Source: a virus
Reading direction: 5' to 3' (one strand)
DNA: 64,000 nt
Virus record (IMG/VR): IMGVR_UViG_3300033149_004116
Location: 1-64,000 of that record
Shown here: positions 31,483 through 39,355 of the stretch, one piece after another
Layout of the letters: every line of letters starts with the position of its first letter
How positions within the stretch are numbered: position 1 is the stretch's first letter
Position numbers and translations under genes: made by a program
Notes under the pieces: model-generated
Databases searched by the model: none
Seen by the model: the letters and a program-made list of their open reading frames with translations, nothing else
What the model was told of the DNA's origin: nothing

Positions 31483-32746
31483 AATCACCGCCGAGTGATA
31501 GCAATATTTGTTTTCCTAAAAATGTTATTACTGGAACACTAACTGCATTTCCGAGCATTTTATAGCGCTGTGTGTCCGAGATTTTGACAATTTCCCCGTT
31601 TTTATTAATTCCCCGCTCAGTCCAGCCATCGGGGAATCCTTGTAGTCGCTCGCACTCGACGGGGGTCAGTCTTCTTATTCTATTATTTTTCAGAAGAGAT
31701 GGTATGTGACCCCCTCCCTTTGCGGTTCTTATTGTAGGAGAGTCTTTTCTAAAAATTCTAACGCCTTCTTTGAATCCTCCGTAAATATTGTGAAGTAGAA
31801 CTCCTTGATCGCCAGCAGAATTTAACGCCCAAGATATCCCCTCTGATTGGATTGGCGTTCTAATATAGCCTTGTTTGTATCTTCCTGTCTGTGCTAACGT
31901 TACGCCTTCCGCGATCAGGTTCTCACTTCCGTCTTTATAATAACGACGACTAATTGCCCTTGCCACGATTCCAACACTTCCAGCACCATCAATCGTTGGG
32001 GAAACTTCGCTCTTCTTGAACCAGTTTCCCCGCCTGTTGGGATGGAGATGGGCAGTCTGAACCGTTATCAAGTTTTCCTCCCTTCCGCTTCCTCCGACTC
32101 TGAGACTTCTTGAAACGCTATCACGTTCATCCCGAAGCCGTGACCCTTCTCCTCGTGTCGCCTTTTGTGTTCCAGTAAAGTTTTCACCAATTTCGGTGAT
32201 AGGAAATATCGGTCGGGAACCCCCTCCTCTAAGATGTCCGATAATGAACACCCTCTCCCTATTCTGGGGGACACCGAACCACTTAGAGTTGAGAACTTGC
32301 CACTCACATCGATAGCCGATACGCCCCAAGACTTCCAAGATAGTTCCGAAGGTCTGCCCCGCGTCGTGACTAAGGATGCCTCGTACATTCTCCAGGAGTA
32401 GAAGCGTGGGTCTTTTAGCCCTCGCAATGCGGGCGATCTCGTAGAAAAGCGTTCCACGAGTGTCCTCAAAGCCCTTCCTTTTCCCGGCAATCGAGAAAGC
32501 CTGGCAAGGGAAGCCAGCACAGAGAAGGTCGTGATCGGGGATGGTTTCGACTTCGACGAGTCTAACGTCGCCTGAATGATGAGTTTCCGCTCCGAATTGT
32601 TTGATATAGACTTGGTTGGCGTACTTGTTGTTGTCAATCGAATACACACATCTGAACCTTTCTGATGCTTTTTCAAGACCTAAACGAAACCCCCCAATAC
32701 CTGAAAATAAATCAATGAATTTTATTTCTCCATTTTGGTCTAACAT
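31469..32746 (-). CDS. dcm: DNA C5-cytosine methyltransferase
   Basis: All main C5 methylase motifs are present: FSGIGGFRLGLE (SAM), the catalytic PCQ with Cys81, ENVRG, the QNRERV motif and the C-terminal RRLTPVECERLQGFP and GNAVSVP. The target recognition region lies between QNRERV and RRLTP. The 425-residue length is normal. It is the third DNA methylase of the window. Its recognition site cannot be deduced here. Confidence 0.92.
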   Translation of the reverse strand: MLDQNGEIKFIDLFSGIGGFRLGLEKASERFRCVYSIDNNKYANQVYIKQFGAETHHSGDVRLVEVETIPDHDLLCAGFPCQAFSIAGKRKGFEDTRGTLFYEIARIARAKRPTLLLLENVRGILSHDAGQTFGTILEVLGRIGYRCEWQVLNSKWFGVPQNRERVFIIGHLRGGGSRPIFPITEIGENFTGTQKATRGEGSRLRDERDSVSRSLRVGGSGREENLITVQTAHLHPNRRGNWFKKSEVSPTIDGAGSVGIVARAISRRYYKDGSENLIAEGVTLAQTGRYKQGYIRTPIQSEGISWALNSAGDQGVLLHNIYGGFKEGVRIFRKDSPTIRTAKGGGHIPSLLKNNRIRRLTPVECERLQGFPDGWTERGINKNGEIVKISDTQRYKMLGNAVSVPVITFLGKQILLSLGGDYGSQ

Positions 32747-32783
32747 ATTTCATACCGATCTCTTTCATTTATCTTCATACCCC

Positions 32784-33080
32784 TCATTTTCTCTCAACAC
32801 CATAAGTATAAATATAGAAATGAGAATCTTTTGATGTCGATCTGAAATATTCTACGATTGTGCCAAAGAAATTTACCATCTTTTGCATCATATATGTCAT
32901 CTCCCTTCTATTCGGCTCTGAGACGTGTTTTTTAAGAGTGCATACAAATTTATCTATGTCTTCTACGTCTCTATATATTACAATCATATAATCTTCATAA
33001 ATTATTTCATCAACATTCATTAAAGCGCAGAAGGGACATTTTTCATCTCTATTTGAATCATATTTCCCATAGCGGAGCAT
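32784..33080 (-). CDS. Hypothetical, possibly degenerate HIT-like protein
   Basis: A 98-residue protein with CPFC, then IIYEDYMIVIYRDV and later a His-containing loop, which recalls the start of HIT proteins. The catalytic HxHxH triad is absent (SHFYIYTYG is in its place), so an active HIT hydrolase is unlikely. AAGGAGG precedes the ATG. Confidence 0.4.
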   Translation of the reverse strand: MLRYGKYDSNRDEKCPFCALMNVDEIIYEDYMIVIYRDVEDIDKFVCTLKKHVSEPNRREMTYMMQKMVNFFGTIVEYFRSTSKDSHFYIYTYGVERK

Positions 33081-33195
33081 TATGTTTCCTCCTTAACTTT
33101 TTTCCACAAGAAATACAATAAATTGAACCCATCTTTTCAGTAATATGTTTATATTTACAGTTGCAGTATCCATCATCATTTTCATTCCCCTCCAA
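33058..33195 (-). CDS. Mini zinc-ribbon protein (TTG start)
   Basis: The frame encodes YCNCKYKH and CISCGKKLRR, a clear zinc ribbon, and overlaps genes on both sides. The start codon is uncertain (TTG 33195 suggested; no ATG in frame upstream of the motif). Confidence 0.45.
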   Translation of the reverse strand: MEGNENDDGYCNCKYKHITEKMGSIYCISCGKKLRRKHNAPLWEI

Positions 33196-33595
33196 ATTCT
33201 TTTTCAATCTTGCCTCTCCCCTTATCTGTCAGAGAGAATACCCATTCGTCGTTAATAAAATTGGCGGTTAAATTGCCAGAAAATACGCCCTCAACTAGAG
33301 ATATTCTCAAACTAAAATCGCCCAATAAATCCTGAGCTATAGTTACATCATTTTCTGTGAATGAAAGTTTCTTCTCATCTTTGGATATCAAAACCCCAAC
33401 CATAAAATAATAAATTTTCTGCCATATATCGTCTTTATTATTCTTTTTACATTCATCTGAAATGAGTTCTACTAGAACTGCTATTAAACCGTACGGAAGT
33501 TGCTTGAGTTTATATGATAATTCTGTCATTTCATCAACGAATAACATTAAGTTCGGATTTTCTAAAGACATCTTATAATGACTTTCTTCCATCAT
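33182..33595 (-). CDS. Hypothetical protein
   Basis: A 137-residue protein with a helical N-terminal two thirds and a C-terminal strand-helix (WVFSLTDKGRGKIEKEF) that looks like the end of a winged helix. The family is not recognised. Confidence 0.45.
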   Translation of the reverse strand: MMEESHYKMSLENPNLMLFVDEMTELSYKLKQLPYGLIAVLVELISDECKKNNKDDIWQKIYYFMVGVLISKDEKKLSFTENDVTIAQDLLGDFSLRISLVEGVFSGNLTANFINDEWVFSLTDKGRGKIEKEFGGE

Positions 33596-33777
33596 TCAAT
33601 TTTCCTCCGACCAAAACCAAAGCGATATTTTCCCTTCTCAAATTCCTCCCCCTTCAACTCTCTTCTAATTTCTAAACAGGAATAGGCATATTTACACATT
33701 CCACAGGAAGAATTTGTTGTATCAAGATTCCCCAAACAATTTATCAACTTGTAATATTTTTTTTCAAGTTCTTCCAT
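33592..33777 (-). CDS. Small protein with four-Cys module (CLG type)
   Basis: It contains C-L-G-x9-C-x2-C-x5-C in a helical context, the same layout as the modules at 17339-17566 and 24668-24895. It ends with a basic Gly-rich tail. The start at 33777 overlaps the end of the dehydrogenase. Confidence 0.5.
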   Translation of the reverse strand: MEELEKKYYKLINCLGNLDTTNSSCGMCKYAYSCLEIRRELKGEEFEKGKYRFGFGRRKIE

Positions 33778-35116
33778 AACCGACCCCAAAATATCTAACT
33801 CCTTTTTTGATCATCTCTTCTGGATTATAAATTCTCCTCCCATCCAATAAGTTTGCCTGTCGCATTAGAGCCTTAAATGTGATGGGGGGAATTTCTTTGT
33901 ATTCATCCCAAGCCGTTGCTACAATAACATAATCGGAACCGAGAATGACATCTGTAGGATGTTTGGCATATTTTATTCTATCTGAAAATATTTTCTTCGC
34001 GTTTTTCATCGCTTTTGAATCGTGAACTATGACTTTAGCTCCAAAATTTAACAATTCTTCAATCATTTTTATAGCTGGTGACTCTCTTATATCATCCGTA
34101 TTGGGCTTAAATGAAAGACCCAGAATTCCTATCTTCTTGTGTTTAATTTCAATCCCACAATCGCGCAAAATCAAATTTGTTGCCCACAGCGCTTGTGTTT
34201 CGTTAATGTATTGGATTGTCTTCAATAGCGATTTGTCATTTAAAATTTCCTTTCTACGTCCAAATTTTATCAATGCGTTTACATCTTTTGGAAAACAACT
34301 TCCCCCATATCCTATTCCTGCCCGCAAAAATCTATCCGAAATTCTGTGATCCATTCCAATGGCTTTCTCTATGATTTTAATATCTGCTCCAGCAACTTTT
34401 TCACAAATATTAGCAATTTCATTCATAAAACTAATTTTTGTAGCCAAGAAACTATTATTAACATATTTAATAAATTCAGCATTTACATAATTACAGACAA
34501 ACATTTTATCTTTTGATATTTTCAACTTGTTAATATAAAAATTTAATAGAAAATCTCTCTCTCTCTGATACTCATAACCAATTACAACTTTGTCTGGATC
34601 TAGAGTGTCTTGTATTGCTCTTCCCTCCCTCAAGAATTCGGGATTGTAACAGAATCCAAAATCAACTCCGTGTTTTTTATTGGAACAACTTTCGATGATA
34701 TCTATGACTTTTTGTGAAGTTGTTGGAATAACCGTTGATTTTAGAACTATCACTTTATAATTTTTAATATTTCTCAAACATTTACCTATAGTTCTACTAA
34801 CATCAAAAACGTATTTTAAATTTATTGATTTGTCTGGAAGAGAGGGCGTTCCCACACAAATAAATACTATTTCTGATTGTTTCATCGCCTCCATTAAATC
34901 ATCATCAAATACCCCAACCATTTTTCCGTCTTTCCGTTTTGAGTGAGCGTTCATTATGTTTTCCAACCTCTCTTCAAAAATATAAGGAATGCCATCATTA
35001 AATTTTTCTATCCTTTCCTCATCTATATCATATCCTCCAACTGATATTCCTCTTTCAGCAAAAGAGGTAGCTGTACACAAACCCACGTAGCCCAAGCCAA
35101 ATATCAACACGTCCAC
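33764..35116 (-). CDS. UDP-glucose/GDP-mannose dehydrogenase family enzyme
   Basis: The enzyme oxidises a nucleotide sugar to the uronic acid with two NAD+. The Rossmann motif GLGYVGL is at the N terminus, the catalytic Cys lies in GYGGSCFPKD near residue 270, and the C-terminal domain has LGLSFKPNTDDIRESP. The length, 450 residues, is normal. Whether the substrate is UDP-glucose or UDP-N-acetylmannosamine cannot be decided by eye. The start is GTG behind GAGGAG. It could feed uronic acid to the glycosyltransferases at 53-64 kb. Confidence 0.9.
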   Translation of the reverse strand: MDVLIFGLGYVGLCTATSFAERGISVGGYDIDEERIEKFNDGIPYIFEERLENIMNAHSKRKDGKMVGVFDDDLMEAMKQSEIVFICVGTPSLPDKSINLKYVFDVSRTIGKCLRNIKNYKVIVLKSTVIPTTSQKVIDIIESCSNKKHGVDFGFCYNPEFLREGRAIQDTLDPDKVVIGYEYQRERDFLLNFYINKLKISKDKMFVCNYVNAEFIKYVNNSFLATKISFMNEIANICEKVAGADIKIIEKAIGMDHRISDRFLRAGIGYGGSCFPKDVNALIKFGRRKEILNDKSLLKTIQYINETQALWATNLILRDCGIEIKHKKIGILGLSFKPNTDDIRESPAIKMIEELLNFGAKVIVHDSKAMKNAKKIFSDRIKYAKHPTDVILGSDYVIVATAWDEYKEIPPITFKALMRQANLLDGRRIYNPEEMIKKGVRYFGVGYGRT

Positions 35117-35163
35117 GTCAAATCTCCTCGCTTATATTATAAAAATCCATTATAAAAACGTTT

Positions 35164-35280
35164 TCATTTTTCTTCTTCTCGCTTGAATGGGAAAACTTTA
35201 TATTTTAGCTCGGACGGAACAAAATCATAGATTGGATGAGGCTTTTTCTTTTTATTTCTCTTAAATCTTTTTATTTCCAT
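35164..35280 (-). CDS. Hypothetical basic 38-residue protein
   Basis: The frame from ATG 35280 to TGA 35164 gives a Lys-rich product (MEIKRFKRNKKKKPHPIYDF). It lies between a promoter and the dehydrogenase. The leader before it contains an inverted repeat (TCATTCC 35321-35327, GGAATGA 35350-35356). Confidence 0.45.
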   Translation of the reverse strand: MEIKRFKRNKKKKPHPIYDFVPSELKYKVFPFKREEEK

Positions 35281-35386
35281 TTTGAATCATCCATTATTTG
35301 ATTTAAAAAGTTGAGTCGAGTCATTCCCCGCGCCCTGAAAGTCAACGGTGGAATGACGATCTGGACTCTGATATATGATGTAAAAC

Positions 35387-35677
35387 TTATTTAAAAATGT
35401 TTGTATTAACATTTAGTTTCCCCATTCTTTTGATTTCTCTCTCCAAATTCTTTTTTGTGAATCCCCTTTCGATTTTTCCAAGAAACTTGTTAGCCGAAAA
35501 AACCAATAAAGTCGGAGCAACTTTTAAATCATATTTTTTTAACATTTTTTTACTTAAACATTTTGAGTTTATCGAGTCTATTTTTATTTCATTATTAACA
35601 CAATCAAGTAGCTTTTTGACGTGAGAGCATTTTGAGCATCCATCCATCCAAATAATTTTAATCTTAATATCGTTCAT
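35387..35677 (-). CDS. Thioredoxin/glutaredoxin-fold protein
   Basis: The redox motif CSKC is at residues 15-18 and the cis-proline strand APTLLVF follows near residue 55, the classic thioredoxin fold. At 96 residues it is a small glutaredoxin-like protein. It sits two genes downstream of the class III reductase and could help reduce it, although many class III enzymes use formate. This is an inference from context. Confidence 0.78.
   Translation of the reverse strand: MNDIKIKIIWMDGCSKCSHVKKLLDCVNNEIKIDSINSKCLSKKMLKKYDLKVAPTLLVFSANKFLGKIERGFTKKNLEREIKRMGKLNVNTNIFK
35388..35397 (-). promoter_or_regulatory. TATA-type promoter
   Basis: The minus strand reads CATTTTTAAATAAG, about 110 nt before the 38-residue ORF and within the end of the thioredoxin-like gene. 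It probably drives the dehydrogenase operon. Confidence 0.45.
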
Positions 35678-35698
35678 CTGATATTTCCCATTAAAATC

Positions 35699-35836
35699 TT
35701 AATTTAATTTTGGAATCCAAACTCCAGAAGCGTTCGGATATTTGTCAAAATATTCAATACTCTGTCCTCCTCTAATCACAGAAAGGCGATAAGAGCCTTT
35801 GAAAGCCGTTCTCTCTCCCCCTTCAGCTTTTGGCAT
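35699..35836 (-). CDS. Hypothetical 45-residue protein
   Basis: The frame from ATG 35836 to TAA 35699 encodes ERTAFKGSYRLSVIRGGQ and a Trp-ending tail. The frame stays open for about 14 codons upstream, just after the reductase stop and behind GGAAGG, so the start may be non-canonical and earlier. Confidence 0.45.
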   Translation of the reverse strand: MPKAEGGERTAFKGSYRLSVIRGGQSIEYFDKYPNASGVWIPKLN

Positions 35837-35874
35837 AATAAATAAAATACCATAGAAATTATTAAACCTTCCGA

Positions 35875-37620
35875 TTAGAAATTATAGTATTTCCTTTCCT
35901 TGATCTCTTTATATTTTCCGACGTTGGCTCTAGAAATGTCTCTATAATATCCCACAATTCTAGCAAAAATCGATGTTTCCCCTCCGCATTTTGAACATTT
36001 TGATATTTCCCCTCTTTCGTATTGTCCACATTTTTTACAAATAGAGAAGGAAGTTGCAAAATCATAATATGGAATTTTGGTATATTTTGCTATTCTCTCC
36101 GTCAACTTGATTAATCCTTCAGGACTAGGATGGCGTTCGCCCAAGTAAACTCTAAATGCAGTTCCTCCAGTAAAGAGTGGCAATAGATCCTCCTCTATAT
36201 TAATTCTCTCAAAAAGATCAATAAATCTATTTGATGGAGTAAGCATCGTTGTATAATAAGGACCATCATTATCTCCCTGTGTAATAATGTCTTTATACAT
36301 ACTTCTATCCACAAAAGCAAGCCGCGTTGCCGACCCCTCGCCAGGAGTCATCTCAACATTCCATAGTTTGCCTGTCTCCATTTGCGCCCTTTTAGACCAA
36401 TTTCTTATATACATCAGAACCTTTTTAACAAAGAGTTTTCCTTCCTCCTCCCAGATTGGATATCCCATAAAATTTAAAACCATTTCGTGTAGCCCAATAA
36501 CTCCTATAGTTCTGAAGTATCTATTAAAATCTATATTGTAATTTTTCGTAACTGGCATATATCCCTCATCCAGCATCTCCTGACACCATACATTTTTTAA
36601 TAGTAATGATTCTTTAGCCTTTTCTAGAAGATAATTTAGTCGCTCAAAGAAGTCCGCTTCATTTTTTGATAAATATCCCAATTTTGCCATATTCAAAGAA
36701 ACTACTCCAATGCTTCCAGTTGAACCTTGAAATGCCCATCTTCCACCTGCTGGGGGGAGTTCGGTTAAATCTAATCGAAGGCGGCAGCACATAGCTCTCG
36801 TACTATTAGCAGATATACCGCTTCCATCGAAGTTCATAAAATAGTAAGATCCATATTTTTCCATCGTTTTCCCAATTTCATACCATAAATCCGTATCAAA
36901 TTTTGTAGATTTAATTATATTAATTGTGGGAATTGGGAAGGCAAAAGGATTCTGCTTCCCGTCGCCTTCGAGGAGGATTTCATTAAAAGCTCTCAATATC
37001 ATCAAACTTTCATCCTCGAAATCTTCATAAGTATTGTTTGTGTCAAACCAAGGTGAAAATTCTTTCAGGTTTTCGGGACATTTTGTATTCAACATGATGT
37101 TTGAAAACGGGGTCTCATAGCCCGATCTTGATGGATAGTTCATATCAAAAACAAATCTCTGTATGCTCTGTTTAACATCATCATAGGAAAGACCATCTTT
37201 TGCTATAAAGGGAGCTAGTAATGTATTAAAATCCCCCGCCGCCTGCGCGCCCGCCCATTCCTGCTGTTGAGTGCAAAGTCTGTTCACAAGTTGATTTAGA
37301 GCGGTATCTAAATGTTTGGCTGGCTTAGAAATTATCCTATCTGTGATAAGTCCTTTATCTAGAAGTTCCAAGAAGTCGATACCACAACAATATGGGATAA
37401 TTCCATTTGAGAGATCATGGAGGTGAAAGTAGCCCTCATTATGTAATCTTTTTATTTCTTTGGGATATTTATTTAAAGTATATTTTTTAATTTCCTCTCC
37501 TGCTATAAATCCCTTCATCTGTGAATAAGATTTATTCTGATTGGCATTTTCTTTTATCAACCAATTCTTCTGCCCAAAATATGTGGGGATATATCCTTCA
37601 TCGCCTATTTGTTCTGTCAT
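35875..37620 (-). CDS. nrdD: Anaerobic (class III) ribonucleoside-triphosphate reductase
   Basis: NrdD makes dNTPs from NTPs with a glycyl radical. HLHDL and YCCGID lie near the N terminus. Active-site Cys segments such as NTKCPEN and MCCRLR follow. The C terminus has the CKKC/CSKC zinc site and the glycyl-radical loop RIVGYYRD. About 581 residues, without an N-terminal ATP cone, is compact. I start at the ATG at 37620, because the ATG at 37650 overlaps the TATA box. No activase NrdG is in the window; host NrdG may be used. Confidence 0.93.
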   Translation of the reverse strand: MTEQIGDEGYIPTYFGQKNWLIKENANQNKSYSQMKGFIAGEEIKKYTLNKYPKEIKRLHNEGYFHLHDLSNGIIPYCCGIDFLELLDKGLITDRIISKPAKHLDTALNQLVNRLCTQQQEWAGAQAAGDFNTLLAPFIAKDGLSYDDVKQSIQRFVFDMNYPSRSGYETPFSNIMLNTKCPENLKEFSPWFDTNNTYEDFEDESLMILRAFNEILLEGDGKQNPFAFPIPTINIIKSTKFDTDLWYEIGKTMEKYGSYYFMNFDGSGISANSTRAMCCRLRLDLTELPPAGGRWAFQGSTGSIGVVSLNMAKLGYLSKNEADFFERLNYLLEKAKESLLLKNVWCQEMLDEGYMPVTKNYNIDFNRYFRTIGVIGLHEMVLNFMGYPIWEEEGKLFVKKVLMYIRNWSKRAQMETGKLWNVEMTPGEGSATRLAFVDRSMYKDIITQGDNDGPYYTTMLTPSNRFIDLFERINIEEDLLPLFTGGTAFRVYLGERHPSPEGLIKLTERIAKYTKIPYYDFATSFSICKKCGQYERGEISKCSKCGGETSIFARIVGYYRDISRANVGKYKEIKERKYYNF

Positions 37621-37650
37621 AGATAACGCCCTTCTTAGGGGCGATATCAT

Positions 37651-37660
37651 ATTTAAACTT
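37651..37660 (-). promoter_or_regulatory. TATA box of the nrdD operon
   Basis: The minus strand reads AAAAGTTTAAATATG, about 35 nt before the ATG at 37620, giving a leader of roughly 10 nt. A short GCCCCTAAGAAGGGC inverted repeat lies between box and start. Confidence 0.55.
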
Positions 37661-37718
37661 TTCTAATTAAAAAAATTAAGGGACGATGAACAAACTATTT
37701 TTACTTTAAATTGAAGAA

Positions 37719-37916
37719 TTAATTTTTAATTTCCTTCCACAGTTTATCAACACTTCTGCCCTCTAAATCTACCAATAAAAATCCATCTACAACATCTGAT
37801 ATGACATGATGAATTTCGCCCCGTTTGATGTTATAAGATTTAACTATATCTTCTGGAATTGTGATACCTAACGAATCCCCCACTTGGAGAATTTTTCTTT
37901 TAAACATTACAGGCAT
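37719..37916 (-). CDS. AbrB/SpoVT-type transcription factor
   Basis: The 65-residue protein has the swapped-hairpin pattern RKILQVGDSLGITIPEDIVK seen in AbrB/MazE DNA-binding dimers. It is divergently transcribed from the head operon, and an inverted repeat lies in its own leader. It probably represses itself and perhaps controls the late/early switch. No toxin partner gene is adjacent. Confidence 0.75.
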   Translation of the reverse strand: MPVMFKRKILQVGDSLGITIPEDIVKSYNIKRGEIHHVISDVVDGFLLVDLEGRSVDKLWKEIKN

Positions 37917-37925
37917 TTCTCTCTC

Positions 37926-37953
37926 CTCATCTTCTCTATTATATTAAGATGAG
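37926..37953. promoter_or_regulatory. Inverted repeat, probable operator of the AbrB-type gene
   Basis: CTCATCTT (37926-37933) and AAGATGAG (37946-37953) are perfect 8-bp arms with a 12-nt spacer. They lie between the AbrB gene's TATA-like box (about 37955-37965) and its ATG. Confidence 0.5.
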
Positions 37954-38012
37954 ACATTATTAAAACTTTCTATATTTCATATAAAATTATAATATAAATT
38001 ATTAATTTGTAG

Positions 38013-38025
38013 AAGGATTTATTAA
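38013..38025 (+). promoter_or_regulatory. Promoter of the head operon
   Basis: AAGGATTTATTAA, a purine BRE plus TATA box, lies about 36 nt before the ATG at 38055. It matches the motifs at 39323, 44247 and 53063. Confidence 0.6.
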
Positions 38026-38054
38026 TAAGCACAAGTAAATATAGTTGAAGAAAT

Positions 38055-38360
38055 ATGAAGTTGAGAAACTTCTTAAATAGAATCCGAAAGGATAACCTCA
38101 TAAAGGATATTAAAAACTTAGAAGCTACTACTGGAACTATAACCACTCTAACTTCAACGACTGCTACGATCACGACTGGAACTATTACAACTGCCACTCT
38201 CACGACCGCTACAGTTGCTACGGGAACATTTACGGGCAATCTAAACATTCCAGTTACTAACAGTCCAGTTACGGCAACGGGCAGTTTCTATGTTTCTGGC
38301 GACGGAAGTTATATGTTTGTTCGGGTTGCTGGTGCGTGGAAGTCTGGTGCATTAGCTTAA
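38055..38360 (+). CDS. Thr-rich repeat protein, probable virion component
   Basis: A basic helical N terminus is followed by pentapeptide units TT(A/G)T(I/L/V) (TTATI, TTGTI, TTATL, TTATV, ATGTF) and then a compact C-terminal domain with GSFYVSGDGSYMFVRVAGAW. Such repeats would form a beta-rich stalk, and the C-terminal segment resembles tip domains of fibres or spikes. It is the first gene of the head operon. The structural role is an inference. Confidence 0.55.
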   Translation: MKLRNFLNRIRKDNLIKDIKNLEATTGTITTLTSTTATITTGTITTATLTTATVATGTFTGNLNIPVTNSPVTATGSFYVSGDGSYMFVRVAGAWKSGALA

Positions 38361-38384
38361 GACCTATATCTGGGGCGATCTAAA

Positions 38385-38780
38385 ATGGGTAGTTACACCT
38401 CTGTAAATCTAGTTCGTAGTGCGACGGGATTAAGTGTTGCAAACGCCCCAAGTTATACGGTCAATTTCGCCATTCAACGTGGCGAAGCGGCGATGAAGAA
38501 ATACCTCGGAGTTACCCCCGCCTCAAATAACGTGACTGGAACAAATATGTGGTGTCGAGATGCGGCAACATCCTTCGCGGCTCACTATCTTTTTATGCGC
38601 CTCGCCAGTCAGAATGCCCCTGCCGTTCAATATGCTCGCGGAACAAGGACTGCGGGGGGAGGACAGGGAGGTTCTGCATTTCAAGGATATGGAATAATGG
38701 GCGAGAGCTGGTGGAACGATGGCATTAGAATCTGTGATATGCATGGCAGAGACATAATCATTCAAAGGGTAGAACCATAA
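38385..38780 (+). CDS. Structural protein candidate, possible connector or adaptor
   Basis: A 131-residue protein with helices (AIQRGEAAMKKYLG) and a Gly-rich loop (RTAGGGQGGSAFQGYG). Its position just upstream of the portal suggests a head or connector role. No family is recognised. Confidence 0.45.
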   Translation: MGSYTSVNLVRSATGLSVANAPSYTVNFAIQRGEAAMKKYLGVTPASNNVTGTNMWCRDAATSFAAHYLFMRLASQNAPAVQYARGTRTAGGGQGGSAFQGYGIMGESWWNDGIRICDMHGRDIIIQRVEP

Positions 38781-38792
38781 TTTCTATTTTTT

Positions 38793-38810
38793 GAGAAACT
38801 TTTAATAATC
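38793..38810 (+). promoter_or_regulatory. Promoter before the 38833 gene
   Basis: GAGAAACTTTTAATAATC lies about 25 nt before the ATG at 38833, so the mRNA would have almost no leader. It resembles the tail-operon promoter. Confidence 0.5.
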
Positions 38811-38832
38811 TGTTTAATAATATTAATTTATA

Positions 38833-39318
38833 ATGAAAGAAAAATCAAAAGATTTCTTTTTTGAGACGTGGAATATTATTAAAAAATTCGACAAATACAA
38901 ATCTCTATCTATAGATAAAAAATTAAAATTATTATCCATTACGAAATCTTTTTTATATCAATCTCCTTTAATGGATGACAAAACTCCAGAAGATTATTCA
39001 AAAATAATAATTTCTAGTAAGGCATCTTTTCTTTTTAAATCTATAGGGAGGCAAAAAAGAAAAAGAACGAACATCGAATTGAATAAAATTCGTAGAGACA
39101 GGCTTCAAAATCTTATTTATAATGTGATTCCTCATTATTCGTCTGGATACAATCATATAAATACAATTCGTGCCGATATAAGGGCATCAACGGGTTCTAA
39201 TATGTTTAGTAGAAGAGAATGTTCTAGTGTAATAAGATGGATGCTTATTAATGATGATCGCGTTCTCTCCATAACATCACGCGCGGGACTTCCATTTAAA
39301 TATGCTCGCAGTGGATGA
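38833..39318 (+). CDS. Hypothetical basic protein upstream of portal
   Basis: A 161-residue Lys/Arg/Ser-rich helical protein. A terminase small subunit often lies near here, and the DNA-binding-like composition would suit that, but no motif supports it. It has its own promoter. Confidence 0.45.
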   Translation: MKEKSKDFFFETWNIIKKFDKYKSLSIDKKLKLLSITKSFLYQSPLMDDKTPEDYSKIIISSKASFLFKSIGRQKRKRTNIELNKIRRDRLQNLIYNVIPHYSSGYNHINTIRADIRASTGSNMFSRRECSSVIRWMLINDDRVLSITSRAGLPFKYARSG

Positions 39319-39322
39319 TAAG

Positions 39323-39335
39323 AAAGATTTATTAG
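39323..39335 (+). promoter_or_regulatory. Promoter of the portal gene
   Basis: AAAGATTTATTAG is about 25 nt before the ATG at 39356, indicating a leaderless transcript. Confidence 0.55.
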
Positions 39336-39355
39336 TATCTAATCTAATATATTGA

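Noticed and set aside
32068-32676. A 202-codon minus-strand open frame inside the C5 methylase gene
   Set aside because: It lies fully within a well-supported gene in another frame and is Ser/Arg-rich without domain pattern; a shadow of GC-rich codons.
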